Assembly: GCF_036711975.1 (NCBI RefSeq)
Contig: NC_091973.1
Coordinates: 15,500,001-15,564,000 of the forward strand
Source: Onthophagus taurus
Lineage: Eukaryota > Arthropoda > Insecta > Coleoptera > Scarabaeidae
Direction: 5' to 3'
DNA length: 64,000 nucleotides
Part shown: piece by piece, positions 7,515 through 18,700 of the stretch
Layout: the number at the start of each line of letters is the position of its first letter
Position numbering within the stretch: the first letter of the stretch is position 1
Made by a program: the position numbers and the translations under genes
The notes under the pieces: model-generated
The model's input: only the letters and a program-made list of their open reading frames with translations
What the model was told of the DNA's origin: nothing
The model's database searches: none

Positions 7515-8243
7515 ATGGATGCTACCAGCATTTGTAAAATTTCTGATGAAATCTCTTACTGGACCTCACTGAATAAACAGTGGAAACAGTCTCAGGCTGC
7601 TATAGAGAAAGAAAATAAATTTATTGGTGAGACGGACTTTTCCACTGAAAATTTTTGTATTAAAGTTGGAATTAGTGCTGCGAGAGGTTTTATAACCTGT
7701 GTAAAATTAACCTCAAAATTAATTGAATCCCAAAATCATTTAATCACATTGCTGAGGGATGATTGGATGATATTAATAAATACGCTTAAGCTCATCCACT
7801 TCAATTTAAACTTTTCATATGAAACAATCCCATTAGCTGAAGGAATTCTTAGAGTTGCTGCTAACGATGGTGTAGATGGTGATAATTATATTCACATAAC
7901 ATATGAACATGAAGATGGTGATGATGTTGATGATGTGGGATCTAAAAATAGATATTTTATACCAATAATGCTAACCTTGGAAGATGTGCGTGAAATTTTA
8001 TCCAAGACGGTTTTAATTTCATACAAATTGAATATATTGGATAATTTAAATCTTAAAAATTATATACATTTTATAATGACCTCATCTTCCTCATCATCTA
8101 AGTTTTCAAAGGATAAGTTGGATTTAGTTAGACGATTTTGTTCGGAAAACATATGTGAGATTAACTTTTATGTGATGCAATATTTGGAAATGTCGTGCAA
8201 ACCACATGATGACAATAACACCTCCCCCCACACACACACATAA
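7515..8243 (+). CDS. unknown 242-aa protein between metalloproteinase and polymerase
   Basis: I do not recognise this protein. It is an intact frame starting 74 bp after the metalloproteinase. The N-terminal half is probably alpha-helical (SDEISYWTSLNKQWKQSQAA; LLRDDWMILINTLKLIHFNL). The centre is acidic (HEDGDDVDDVG), followed by LEDVREILSKTVLISYKLNIL. A serine run (TSSSSSSKF) and a tail ending in a CA microsatellite (HTHT) close the protein. No signal peptide or membrane span is visible, which points to an intracellular protein. Its position immediately before the DNA polymerase suggests a replication or regulatory role, but this is only contextual. Confidence 0.6.
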   Translation: MDATSICKISDEISYWTSLNKQWKQSQAAIEKENKFIGETDFSTENFCIKVGISAARGFITCVKLTSKLIESQNHLITLLRDDWMILINTLKLIHFNLNFSYETIPLAEGILRVAANDGVDGDNYIHITYEHEDGDDVDDVGSKNRYFIPIMLTLEDVREILSKTVLISYKLNILDNLNLKNYIHFIMTSSSSSSKFSKDKLDLVRRFCSENICEINFYVMQYLEMSCKPHDDNNTSPHTHT

Positions 8244-8306
8244 AAGCCGGCTTATGCGACCTAATGCGTCACTTTAATACTAGTTCCTACAATAACAAAG
8301 TGTACA

Positions 8307-11300
8307 ATGTTTTCATGCGAATTCTGTAATCAAGTATTCACTTTAAAGAAAAATCTTTTACGCCATTTGCAAAATGTAAATCATGGTTTGATGGATGTGG
8401 GACCTACACCTTCAACATCCGCTGTGGATGTTCCTGGACCTATACCTTCAACATCCGCTGCCGATGTCGTTGATGTTGCGGCTACAACCTCTTCAAGCTC
8501 TAAGTTTAAGGAATGTGGAATCTGCGCTAAAATGTTCCCATCAATTTCAACACTTCGAGCGCATCTTTGCGCTGAACATGTATCTCCGGTTGATGGTGAA
8601 AACGATGTGGAAATGATAGCTACATGTTTTAAAAACCGCATCGCCGTTTATAGAGTGAAAGGTGCAACGCGCGATGATGACATACCATCATACTTAAAGA
8701 AATGTGGTAATGTTGTATTTAGATTAATTATGGATAGTATAGGTAAATTTAATTCTATTAAAGTTCAAATTGAACTATTAGCATTTTTCATTAAATCCGA
8801 TCCAGATGAAAACGGTGATGATAACTTAGAGGGTGTGCTTGTTTCGGAAAAAAATTTTAATTCAAAATTTAAAGTTATTACACCTACTACGGAGTTGGAT
8901 GCGGTGTACAATGACATGACTCGTGATATTTTAAATCAGAGTGAGGAGTTTCAGGAGCGTGGATCTGGTTGGGCTTTCTTAGCTATATCCAACCTTCTGC
9001 TTAATATCAATAAATATGAGCCGCTGTCTGGGTCATCATACATCCGACTTCCAGAGCAAATCGCTAAAAAACATGCATGTATCAATATTAAAAACTATGA
9101 TGATGATGCATGTTTAGCGTGGTGTTTGACAGCGGCCCTCTATCCCACCGATTTTACTCAGGATCGGATTTCTAGCTATCCACATTATAGCACAGTACTT
9201 AATTTAAATGGTATAATGTTCCCAGTTCATTTAAAGGACTTAGTTAAAATAGAATTAATGAATAATTTAAGTATTAATGTTTATGAATTAGTTGTAGATA
9301 ATTATGGTGGATGCACGGTGGAAGGACCAATTTATTTTACTAAACGACGTCGGGATATACATATTAATCTCCTATATTTATTTAAAAACGGTATAGGTCA
9401 TTTCGTTTTAATAAAAAACCTATCACGACTTATTTCTAGTCGGCTTTCAAACCACGAACATGCGAATTACATATGTGATGGTTGTTTATTACGATTTCCA
9501 TCCGTTAATAAGCTGCAGGTACATCAACTTAATGATTGTAACCATAAAATGACCATCATACCATCGAAAGATGTAAAACCAACACCAAATTTTTTTGGAC
9601 AATTAACCCCGCAAAATATTTTAGAATTCAATAACTATAAATTCACTCAAATGTGCCCGTTTGTGATTTATGCGGATTTTGAGGCTCTTTTACTACCGAT
9701 CCAGCATTGTGAACCCAATTCAACCCAATCTTTCACCGAAAAAATTGAGATGCATTTACCCTATAGTTTCGCATATTACATAGTATCCACAGTGGATGAT
9801 AGTTATAATAAATTTGAAACTTACACGGGTCCTGATGCATCACAAGTTTTTATCACAAAATTACTTAACGATACTAAATTTATCTATAGCGAATACTTTA
9901 AAACCGTAAAACCTATGCTACCTTTAACGACTGAAGAGCAACATAATTTCGATATTGCACAATTTTGTTTCATTTGTCAAAATCCTTTCACAATAGACCA
10001 AACTAAGGTGCGGGATCACTGTCACATAAGTGGCAGATATCGCGGGCCGGCTCATACAAACTGTAATCTAAATTATAAACTTCAACATTTCGTTCCAGTA
10101 TTTTTCCATAATTTTAGCGGTTATGATTGCCATTTATTTATCAAAGAAATAGCTAAACTTGGTGATGGGCTTGATGTATTACCTAACAATAAAGAGAGAT
10201 ACATCAGTTTTAGTAAAAGGGTGCTTGTTGATAGAGTTGAAAAGGAAAATAATCAGTTTGAAGATGTTTTTATGAAACTAAAATTTCTGGATTCGTTTAG
10301 ATTTATGGCATCTTCATTAGATTCTTTAGTCAGCACTCTCGATAATTGTGATTTTAAAAATGTGCGTAAATTTTTCCCACACAACAATCAATTTAAATTA
10401 TTAACTAAAAAAGGAATATTTCCATATAATTACATGAACTCTTTTGATAAACTTAATGATACAGTTCTACCCTGTAAAGATGCGTTTTTCAATAAACTCA
10501 CTTTAGAAGCTATAACCGATGAACAATATTTACACGCGCAAACTGTGTGGGAAACATTTATGTGTCAAACTCTAAAAGACTATTCGGATCTATATCTAAA
10601 GTCGGATGTTCTTTTACTTGCTGATGTTTTCGAAAAATTTCGGCAAGTTTGTTTTAGAACATACGGTTTGGATCCTGCGAATTATTATACCGCTCCTAGT
10701 CTTTCGTGGGATTCAATGTTGAAATTTACAAAAATTAAATTGGAATTACTAACGGATATAGATCAAGTTCACTTTATTAAAAAAGGTATTCGTGGTGGTA
10801 TTTCTCAATGTTCATTACGTCATGCCAGAGCTAATAATAAATTTATGGAACATTTTGATACTAATTTACCCTCAAATTTTTTAATGTATTGGGATGCCAA
10901 CAATTTGTATGGGTGGGCGATGTCGCAACCTATGCCTGTTGGTGAGTTCACGTGGTTAAATGAAAACCAAATTCGAAATTTCAATTTTAATGATGTATCC
11001 GATTGCTCTGATTTTGGCTATATTTTAGATGTGGATGTTGAATACCCTAAAAATTTACACGATCTACATAACGATCTACCTTTTCTACCTGAAAACATAA
11101 TCCCACCTAATGGTAAATGTGAAAGTGATAGACGTTTAATCCCGAATTTATTAAGCAAGAAAAATTATATTATACATTATAGAAACTTAAAGCAAGCTGT
11201 CGCTCATGGCCTTAAAGTTAGTAGTGTGAATAGAGTTTTATCGTTTAAGCAGTCGGCTTGGTTAAAGTCTTACATTAACAAAAATACAGAATTACGTCAG

Positions 11301-12155
11301 ATGGCAAACAATTCATTTGAGAAAGATTTTTTTAAATTGATGAATAATTCTGTATTCGGGAAAACAATGGAGAACGTTGATAAGCGAGTTGATGTAAAAT
11401 TAGTCACTAGCTGGGATGATGTTCATACAGGTGGTCGTGGTCGACCACGACTTGGAGCGCGTAGTTTAATTTCAAAGTTAAATTTTAAAAGTATAAAAAT
11501 TTTCACTAAAACGTTTTCAGCTATTGAGATGGAGCGGCTTCACGTAATTTACGATAAACCTCTATACATAGGTTTTACCGTTTTAGAGCTATCAAAATTA
11601 TTAATGTATGATTTCTACTACGCTTATTTAAAGCCGAAATATGGTGAAGATATTCGGTTATGCTATATGGATACAGATAGCTTCACCGTTCAAATTTATA
11701 CAGATGACATTTATAATGAGGTTAAATTGAATTTAGATAAATTTGACACATCGAATTATAGTCCAGATAACCAGTTTAACATCCCGCTCCAAAATAAAGC
11801 TGTTTTAGGACTCATGAAAGATGAGAATTGTGGTAATATAATGCTGGAATTCGTTGGTTTAAGGTCAAAGGTGTATGCGAATCGTGTTTCAGGTGAACGT
11901 ATTACAAAAAAATCGAAAGGGGTTAGAAAGGCTATTGTTAAACGTAAAATCACTTTTGAAAATTATTTAGATTGTTTGAGTACGAAATCGGTTTTATTTA
12001 AAAAACAGCTCATCTTCAGAAGTTTCAATCATGACATTTTTACCGTTTTACAGAATAAATTGGTCCTATCACCTTATGACTCTAAGCGATGGATTGATTC
12101 TGATTATATTAATACATTAGCTTGGGGTCACCACAATATTATTAATAATAGATAA
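8307..12155 (+). CDS. protein-primed family B DNA polymerase with zinc fingers and endonuclease VII-like insert
   Basis: The replicative polymerase, 1282 aa, intact. The N-terminus carries two C2H2 zinc fingers (residues 3-26 and about 68-91) separated by a 12-residue repeat (GPTPSTSAVDV / GPIPSTSAADV). A conserved-looking CINIKN block lies near 259, and a third finger (CDGC...HQLNDCNH) near 390-413. Exonuclease motifs are Exo I YADFEAL (Asp457), Exo II FSGYD (Asp607) and Exo III YLKSDVLLLADV (about 765). Between Exo I and II lies a CxxC...DHCHISGRYRGPAH...CN cluster (about 554-590) of the recombination endonuclease VII type. The palm has motif A YWDANNLYGW (Asp about 863), motif B NNSVFGKTMEN (about 1013) and motif C YMDTDS (Asp1122). 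The gene is typical of arthropod Maverick/adintovirus polymerases and shows no sign of decay. Confidence 0.93.
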   Translation: MFSCEFCNQVFTLKKNLLRHLQNVNHGLMDVGPTPSTSAVDVPGPIPSTSAADVVDVAATTSSSSKFKECGICAKMFPSISTLRAHLCAEHVSPVDGENDVEMIATCFKNRIAVYRVKGATRDDDIPSYLKKCGNVVFRLIMDSIGKFNSIKVQIELLAFFIKSDPDENGDDNLEGVLVSEKNFNSKFKVITPTTELDAVYNDMTRDILNQSEEFQERGSGWAFLAISNLLLNINKYEPLSGSSYIRLPEQIAKKHACINIKNYDDDACLAWCLTAALYPTDFTQDRISSYPHYSTVLNLNGIMFPVHLKDLVKIELMNNLSINVYELVVDNYGGCTVEGPIYFTKRRRDIHINLLYLFKNGIGHFVLIKNLSRLISSRLSNHEHANYICDGCLLRFPSVNKLQVHQLNDCNHKMTIIPSKDVKPTPNFFGQLTPQNILEFNNYKFTQMCPFVIYADFEALLLPIQHCEPNSTQSFTEKIEMHLPYSFAYYIVSTVDDSYNKFETYTGPDASQVFITKLLNDTKFIYSEYFKTVKPMLPLTTEEQHNFDIAQFCFICQNPFTIDQTKVRDHCHISGRYRGPAHTNCNLNYKLQHFVPVFFHNFSGYDCHLFIKEIAKLGDGLDVLPNNKERYISFSKRVLVDRVEKENNQFEDVFMKLKFLDSFRFMASSLDSLVSTLDNCDFKNVRKFFPHNNQFKLLTKKGIFPYNYMNSFDKLNDTVLPCKDAFFNKLTLEAITDEQYLHAQTVWETFMCQTLKDYSDLYLKSDVLLLADVFEKFRQVCFRTYGLDPANYYTAPSLSWDSMLKFTKIKLELLTDIDQVHFIKKGIRGGISQCSLRHARANNKFMEHFDTNLPSNFLMYWDANNLYGWAMSQPMPVGEFTWLNENQIRNFNFNDVSDCSDFGYILDVDVEYPKNLHDLHNDLPFLPENIIPPNGKCESDRRLIPNLLSKKNYIIHYRNLKQAVAHGLKVSSVNRVLSFKQSAWLKSYINKNTELRQMANNSFEKDFFKLMNNSVFGKTMENVDKRVDVKLVTSWDDVHTGGRGRPRLGARSLISKLNFKSIKIFTKTFSAIEMERLHVIYDKPLYIGFTVLELSKLLMYDFYYAYLKPKYGEDIRLCYMDTDSFTVQIYTDDIYNEVKLNLDKFDTSNYSPDNQFNIPLQNKAVLGLMKDENCGNIMLEFVGLRSKVYANRVSGERITKKSKGVRKAIVKRKITFENYLDCLSTKSVLFKKQLIFRSFNHDIFTVLQNKLVLSPYDSKRWIDSDYINTLAWGHHNIINNR

Positions 12156-12334
12156 GTATTTATTTATGTAATCTATATAACTTTATGATACATACATGTT
12201 ATCTATATTGCTTTGCGGTTTTTATAGCGATAAAATATGTATAAAATCTCGCAACGTTATTTTCATAATTTTAGTTTAAGTTTTAATTCAAATCTAACCA
12301 GTCGTCGCCGCGTTCGCATACATACACCACAACT

Positions 12335-12805
12335 ATGAACTCGACAATATTTTACACTATACTACATGGAGTTTTATTAATTAAATTTCCTACTGAAGTT
12401 AAAAACGTATCAATTTCTTTCATTAGTGATTATACCAGTAAACCTGCTAGTGATAATGATTTAAAATGGTTGAAAATGATGAAGCCGAACACTACCACCG
12501 TTGATTATGATGACTATGGGGATGATAGCGTTTTTCAAATTGTTCCCCCCAATACCACATTCAGTGAGATTATTACTTTTAAGTTGCGGTACACGTTAGA
12601 AAATAATAATGTGATTAATGGAAATTGGACATCGATCTTATACAATACCAATACTATTTCATTGTGTTATATTAATAGGATACTTCTTATAGCCGCCTCA
12701 GTAATTATATTTATTACCATTAGTTATAGTTGTATATTTTTTCCACTTGTCGTACGCCAAAGTTGTATGATTTTCTCAACAATGATTTTAGATTGTATTA
12801 AATAA
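12335..12805 (+). CDS. small putative membrane glycoprotein
   Basis: A 156-aa protein of unrecognised family. The N-terminus is mildly hydrophobic (TILHGVLLI), the middle has four N-glycosylation sequons (NVS, NTT, NTT, NWT), and residues about 113-137 (INRILLIAASVIIFITISYSC region) form one clear membrane span with a short tail. This suggests a membrane-anchored surface protein of virus or infected cell, by layout only. It stands 179 bp after the polymerase, on the same strand, and its stop codon overlaps an AATAAA at 12801-12806. It could also be a non-functional frame, but AT-rich random sequence rarely gives such an ordered arrangement. Confidence 0.45.
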   Translation: MNSTIFYTILHGVLLIKFPTEVKNVSISFISDYTSKPASDNDLKWLKMMKPNTTTVDYDDYGDDSVFQIVPPNTTFSEIITFKLRYTLENNNVINGNWTSILYNTNTISLCYINRILLIAASVIIFITISYSCIFFPLVVRQSCMIFSTMILDCIK

Positions 12806-12901
12806 AATTGTTTAACTGTTATTTACTTAATTCGTTTTAATTTAACCCATCAACACCACCCCACCGCTAGGTGCCTGCATGCACTCGCGGGCCGGAAGGT
12901 G

Positions 12902-13090
12902 CTTCACCCCCACCACAACAGAAACCTACATTACTCACACCGCCGACACTCTCCAACAGATGGCCTTCACCCCCACCACAACAGAAACCTACATTACCCA
13001 CACCGCCGACACTCTCCAAAAGATAGGCTTCACCCCCACCACAACAGAAACCTACATTACCCACACCGCCGACACTCTCCAACAGATGGC
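12902..13090. repeat. three-copy 63-bp GC-rich tandem repeat
   Basis: Units begin at 12902, 12965 and 13028 and contain caccacaacagaaacctaca and accgccgacactctccaa. The period of 63 is a multiple of three, so several frames stay open on both strands. Composition is much more GC-rich than the viral genes. Terminal or subterminal repeats of the element are a possible explanation. Confidence 0.9.
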
Positions 13091-13098
13091 GCACTCCA

Positions 13099-13150
13099 TG
13101 ACGTCATACATTACGTCACACACTTATCTCTGACGTCACACGTGACGTGG
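13099..13150. promoter_or_regulatory. cluster of CRE/ATF-like TGACGTCA motifs
   Basis: Full TGACGTCA palindromes lie at 13099-13106 and 13131-13138, with partial forms TACGTCAC (13112-13119) and TGACGTGG (13143-13150). Four such sites in 52 bp look like an enhancer or terminal control region; binding is not shown by the sequence. Confidence 0.5.
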
Positions 13151-13332
13151 GAGCCATTTCCGCTCCAGAACCGGCATTACTATACTACTCTTTATCATAC
13201 CAAACAAATAGATCAATGGCTTATGATCAGTAAAAATGGTAAATTTTCGTCCATATAGGTACGGTAGAAAGTGTTTAACAGCTCAAACAATACCTAAAAA
13301 TTCTATCGTGCAATAATTTCTTTTTGCCTTGT

Positions 13333-15022
13333 TCAACGATCGATTAGCATAAGCAACAGATCGGATAGTACTGCTCCTAATGCGTAACTTGACGTATCTG
13401 TTTTAAGAATAAACGTGTTATCTGGACTAATATTCGGAAATTGAAGTACTGGTGGATTCTGTAAAGATTTCTTGTGATTTGAAAGAATGTTGACATTCCT
13501 TTGTTCAGATAAACTTGGTATTTTTCCTAGAGAGATTATTAAATGGTGATGCAATTCTCGCAAAATTCGGAATTCGTGCTCGTCTTTCGGTACAGGGTAT
13601 TGCTCTAATATTTTTATTTTTAAAGGGTCTAGCGTCATACCATTCCCTGATATTACGTGACCTTGGTATAAAATTTCACCTATTGTGATTTTCCAAGTTG
13701 TTTCCAAATATAATTAAATCGCCCAAGTAAATAAAACAGTTTTCGTAATTCAAACCTGCCATTGGTATAATCATAGCGCGAGAAAATGCACTAGGACTGA
13801 TCTTAAGACCAATTGGTAGTCTCTTCAACTATCGTTATTTATAGTTCATCTATAGTTATCTAGTTCAACTTGGTAATATGCCTGTGTTAAATCTAAATGT
13901 GAGAAATATACTGCGCCTGCTAAAGAATCTAGTGTAGCCGTAATGCAGGGTAAAGGGAATTTATCATCCTGAATCTGTTTATTTAGAAGCCACAAGATAG
14001 TCCACAACTACTCTCCATTTCTGAACACCATTGATATCTTTCTTTTTCTATACTATTAAAAGAGATGCTTACCAAGGTGATTTTGCCGGTTCGATAATTC
14101 CATCAGAAAGCATTTTCTCTATCTGTTCATTCACCGCTGGTTTTTGTGATTGAGGTAGTCGGTACGGTTTAACGTAAATAGGTATTATTGATGTTTCTAA
14201 ATGAATCGCTTCTTTGCAAACATTGGTGGCCGTGAGCTTGTCGGATTCCAAATGAAACACGTTGGCATATTTTGCAAGAACTCTTTATAATGACCAATTT
14301 TCGTCCTCGTTTAAATATTCTTTGTTAATTTAAAAATAGTTTCTACCCGTTCTACCGAATTTTTGGTGGCTTTCCCAAAATTACATACGTGATAATCGCT
14401 TGCGGTACGTAAATATCCCGACAAAAATAACCCTAGAGGTACAGGAAAAAAAATCTAAACCGATGTACGTGACAGTTACAACCATTTTTCAAAGTGGGTT
14501 AAATTTTGTCCCAGCATACTATAAAGGTCTATTTTTAAGTGGGTTAAATTGTAACCCGGAGTACCTCAAAGAGTTAAACTGATAATTTTTCTTCTGAAAT
14601 TTTTAATTTTTCTTTTTTCTTCCTGTACATTTAGGATAGTAACTGGTATCATGTTAGATTCTGGTCTAGCAATTACTCCACCAACAAAAACTCCTTGATT
14701 TATTTCTTCTGGGCATGCAACATAATCGTCTTGAAAATTAAGTTTACAATATTTAGTTACTTCACTTCGAGCTGGACTAATGGTGTATATTTGCTCTTTG
14801 GATTCTAAAGGAATCGTTTTTAAATAAAGGAGTCGTTTTTTGATTATATATCAAAAACGAAACATTAAATTGTTGATAATTTATTGTGGCAAAATTTGCT
14901 GATAATAAATCTGAGCCTATAATGCCATGCATTTCATTATCAAAATTCTTCATCAGCAAACGTTCGTGTCTCAACTGTATGTTGTTTATTTTTAGTGTGA
15001 TATTTACTGCGCCTTCAGTCAT
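13333..15022 (-). pseudogene. decayed Ty3/gypsy pol (copy 1)
   Basis: Reading the minus strand from 15,022: aspartic protease-like segment (GIIGSDLLSANFATINYQ), RT N-terminus (YRLPQSQKPAVNEQIEKML ... SPW), then RT connection and RNase H start (ILYQGHVISGNG, ILKTDTSSYALGAVLS). Palm motifs between 13,710 and 14,060 are broken by stops and frameshifts. It is non-functional. A second copy with the same breaks lies at 30,425-32,114. Confidence 0.75.
14439..14628. repeat. possible short inverted-repeat insertion within gypsy remnant
   Basis: GTACAGGAAAAAAAA at the left and TTTTTTCTTCCTGTAC at the right form inverted ends of a 190-bp block carrying two GTGGGTTAAATT direct repeats. It interrupts the gypsy protease/RT junction and is present again at 31,531-31,720. 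No clear target duplication was seen. Confidence 0.3.
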
Positions 15023-15787
15023 ACCTGACCATCATACACCATGCACTTTAAATTTTCTTGAATAATCGACAATTTCGTTTTTATCAATATGATTCTCGAA
15101 AATTATACTAATTGAACCGCCTGTGTCAATTCAAAATTTATATTTGTGATGTCCGTAAATCATTGCAAAGTAGTTTAGACTATTTAAATTGAATTTTAGC
15201 ACCTCCTGTTGAAAAAAACAATTGTTTTTATATCTTCAGGGGCTGGAATATCCCATTTTCCAAGAGGATAATGCGCGCAACGGTTTGCAACAAAAATTTT
15301 CCATCTGTTTGGTATCGAAGAAATTCAGGTGACCTGAGAATCAGACCAGGTGAAAATCGAATCAAAAACGATTCTTGAGATAAGGTCTCTTGGATAATTT
15401 GTAGCAAATCAGTAAGAAGAACTGCAACACACAGTTCCAGTCAAGGGATAGAAAGCGTTTTTAAGAGTGCCAGTCGGGCTTTAGCATATAACAAGGAAGT
15501 AGAAATCGCTGTTTGAGTTTGACAGCGTAAATACGCAACTGCACAATACCCTAGTTGGGATGCGTCACAGAAAAAATGAAGTTGAATCTAGTCCTTGGGA
15601 ATCATCAAACGAAGCAAGTTCCAAGAGGATAAAAAGAAAAGACTTTGTTGAATGTTTTCCACATTTCAATGATACATAAAGGAGGAGTTTCATCCCAAGA
15701 AGTGTTTAATTGCCACAGTTGTTGCATAAGTGTTTTAGCTTTAAAATGTACAGTCGTGTTCACGGGAAATGCGCACTCAAGGTCAAG

Positions 15788-18700
15788 GTTCGTTCTTCGG
15801 CTGACACGACATCATCATCGGAATCTATCGAAGCATCGTGAAGCCAATTGGACGAGGATTGCGACAACCAAACAGGACCATCCCACCATACACTAGATTT
15901 GACTATTTCCGAAGGTAAAAGAGCTCGCGACCCAACGTCTGCGGGGTTATCAGCGGATGGAACGTGACGCCAGTGATTTGCAGGAAAGATTTCTTGTATG
16001 TGACTTCGATTGGCAACAAAGGTCTTCAAAGGTCTATTGGCAACAAAGGTCTTCCAGCGGTGAGGAGATGCCCTTAACCAATTGAGTACGACGGTAGAGT
16101 CACACCAAGCAATTACATTAGTCGTTGTAATGACAGATGTACTGGACATGATTAATTCTGCGAGATCGGCCAATAAAACAGCACCGCATAGCTCCAATCG
16201 TGGTAGCGATGTAGTTTTTAAAGGAGCCACCCTGGACCTGGCACAAATAAAAGAAGTTTTAATGGTACCACAAGGTAAAATATATCGTAAATATGCAACC
16301 GAGCAATAACCAATTAATGAAGCGTCGCAAAATAAATGCAGTTCAGTGACTTCACTGCTCGTGGGTCGAATGAAACGAGGTATGTGTAATTTCATCAATA
16401 AAGGAAGCTCTGACTTGAATTGTGTCCAGTATTTAAGAATATCCTCTGAAGGAACATCATCCCATTCCATCTTCGCCAACCATAGTTTTTGTATTAATTG
16501 TTTTGCGGATAAAATACATGGAGTAATAAATCCCATGGGATCATAAATGCGAGCGATGGTGGACAGAATGGCTCTTTTGCTGCAGAGAGTGTCACGTAGG
16601 ACATATGAGTAGCCAAAAGTGTCAGCGTGCGGATTCCAATTAAGCCCCAATACTTTTACGAAGTCGATTTCGTCACTATTAAAGGAAATTGGCGATCCTT
16701 CTTCTTGGAGTTTGAAAGGTTGGATCAACTCCGGCGTGTTACTTGCCCATTTGGACAATTCGAAGCACCCCAAACACAATAGATCGATTATTTGGTGCTG
16801 CAGGTTCACCGCATCAGATACGGAAAAGGCTCCTGTCACGATGTCATCGACGTACATGTAATTCCGGATAACATTTGCAGCTTCAGGATATTGCATCTCG
16901 TATATATTGGCCAGTTCTTGCAGAGTGCGTAATGCCATGAATGGAGATGCGGCCATACCATACGTAACTGTATTTAATTTATATTCGTTGATTTCACCGT
17001 CATTGACATTTCTCCAGATGATACGCTGATAATCACGGTGATGCGGGGCGACGAGAATTTGGCGGTACATCTGTTTGATGTCGCAGATAAATACGTTGGG
17101 AAAACATCGAAAAGTAATTAGAATGGATACCAAATCTTGTTGTAATTTAGGCCCAGTCAATAAAAGATCGTTTAGAGATTTATTTGATGTGGTCTTGGCG
17201 GATGCGTCGAAAACGACGCGTATTTTGGACGAGCTAGGATGTATGACGTAATGATGCGGGATATAATAGGCTTTGGGATTGCAGAAGTCATCTTTGGGAA
17301 CAGGGGACATATGCTGTTGCGAAAGATAATCTTCCATGAAAGTTTGATAGGCGTTGTACATGGTTGAGTTTTTCAAAAGCCGTTTTTCCAGAAAAAGAAA
17401 TCGACGAAATGCTTGTTGGTCTGATTGTCCAAGAGATGGTTGTTCATCTTTGAATGGTAAAGCGAGCACAAAACGGCCCTCAGTGTTGCGATGATACGTA
17501 GAATTAAAGTGTTTCTCACATAAAACATTCTCAGGTGATTTTGCTACAGCGTTCTTCACCTGATCCAATTCCCAGAATCGTTGAAGACAAAAATCTACTG
17601 TAGGTTCGATGAATAATGTGAGATTGGATGTAGACGCTGAAGAATTGTTCGATTTACCAATCAGAAGCCATCCGAAAATAGACTCCAGCGCCGCGGGCTC
17701 ATTCTGAGTACCAATTTTTCGGGCCCCAGTGAGTATTGAGGGAACCAGTTCAGCTCCCAAGAGTAGATCGACGGGACCGGGAGACGATTGGCCGACAGAT
17801 ATGTTAAGATGACATAGATGTGGATAGTTTAATAGTTCAATCGGTTCTTTGAGTTGATTGGAACAAATTTTAGGGCTAATTATAGCTGTAAATTCTAAAA
17901 TGGGTTGAAGAGCGTTGCAGGGTTTGATAGCGCAAGCGATAGAACCTCCATTACAATTGGAACTCATGCTATTCAATCCTTCAATAGTGACAGAACTTTT
18001 ACATCTTTCAAGTTGAAGTCTCTTTTGTAGGCGTTCAGTAATAAAGTTTACCATGCTGCAGGAATCAATGAGTGCTCGAACTTTGTGAAAGGTTCCAAAA
18101 CGATCCCGGACCTCCAACTCAGCGACAGGAAGTAATACGGTCATCATGGAATTTAACGCAGATCCAACAGTTGTATTCGATGGGGATTGTGATGGCATAT
18201 TAGATGTTAAACTATTCTCATTCATTGGGTTATTCAGATGTAATAAAGTGTGGTGACGTTTATTACAGATACGACAAGCATTCGTAGAATTGCATTTACT
18301 GGTGGAGTGTCGACAGCCTAAACAGTTTTTGCAAAGATTGGTCTTAGTGACAAATTCAAATCGTTGTGCGGGTGTTCTGCCATGAAACGTTGAACACTTG
18401 TATAAATTGTGAACATCGTTGCATAAAGGACAATTAAAATTACTTGGCTTAGATTGTGTTTCAGTGGCGAAGCTTGCTGAATTGGGCTTGGATTGACGAG
18501 TGAGATTAGGTTTTATATTTTTGGAGTTTGATGAAGTAAGCTTAACAGAGTCTAATGCTTTAGCTTGACTTTCCAGAAAAGTTATCAACTGCGAATATGT
18601 AGGTATTTCAAACGTGCAATGTTCAACTTCAAATTTGGTTTTAATCGAAGTATCTAATTTTTGTAATAGGATATTGAACAATAAGAAATCCCATGAATCA

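Larger units (their letters stand above)
13190..15787 (-). repeat. 2.6-kb segmental direct repeat, copy 1 (gypsy plus BEL remnant)
   Basis: This copy matches 30,282-32,879 at a constant offset of 17,092 with only a few single-base differences noticed (for example 13221). Content on the minus strand is a decayed gypsy pol followed by a BEL RNase H fragment (about 15,240-15,787). The gypsy pieces are protease 14,777-15,022, RT N-terminus 14,069-14,260 and RT thumb/RNase H start 13,333-13,707. Stops are shared by both copies, so the decay predates the duplication. The left edge abuts the Maverick end region and the right edge abuts an independent BEL element. Confidence 0.92.

Noticed and set aside
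703..12155. Bidnavirus or parvovirus origin suggested by the PLA2-like domain and protein-primed polymerase
   Set aside because: Presence of packaging ATPase, adenain-like protease and jelly roll capsid genes in Maverick order fits an adintovirus-like element better; no parvoviral NS1 helicase is seen.
12867..13258. Overlapping open frames on both strands made of 21-residue repeats
   Set aside because: They exist only because the 63-bp repeat unit is stop-free in several frames; no independent coding evidence.
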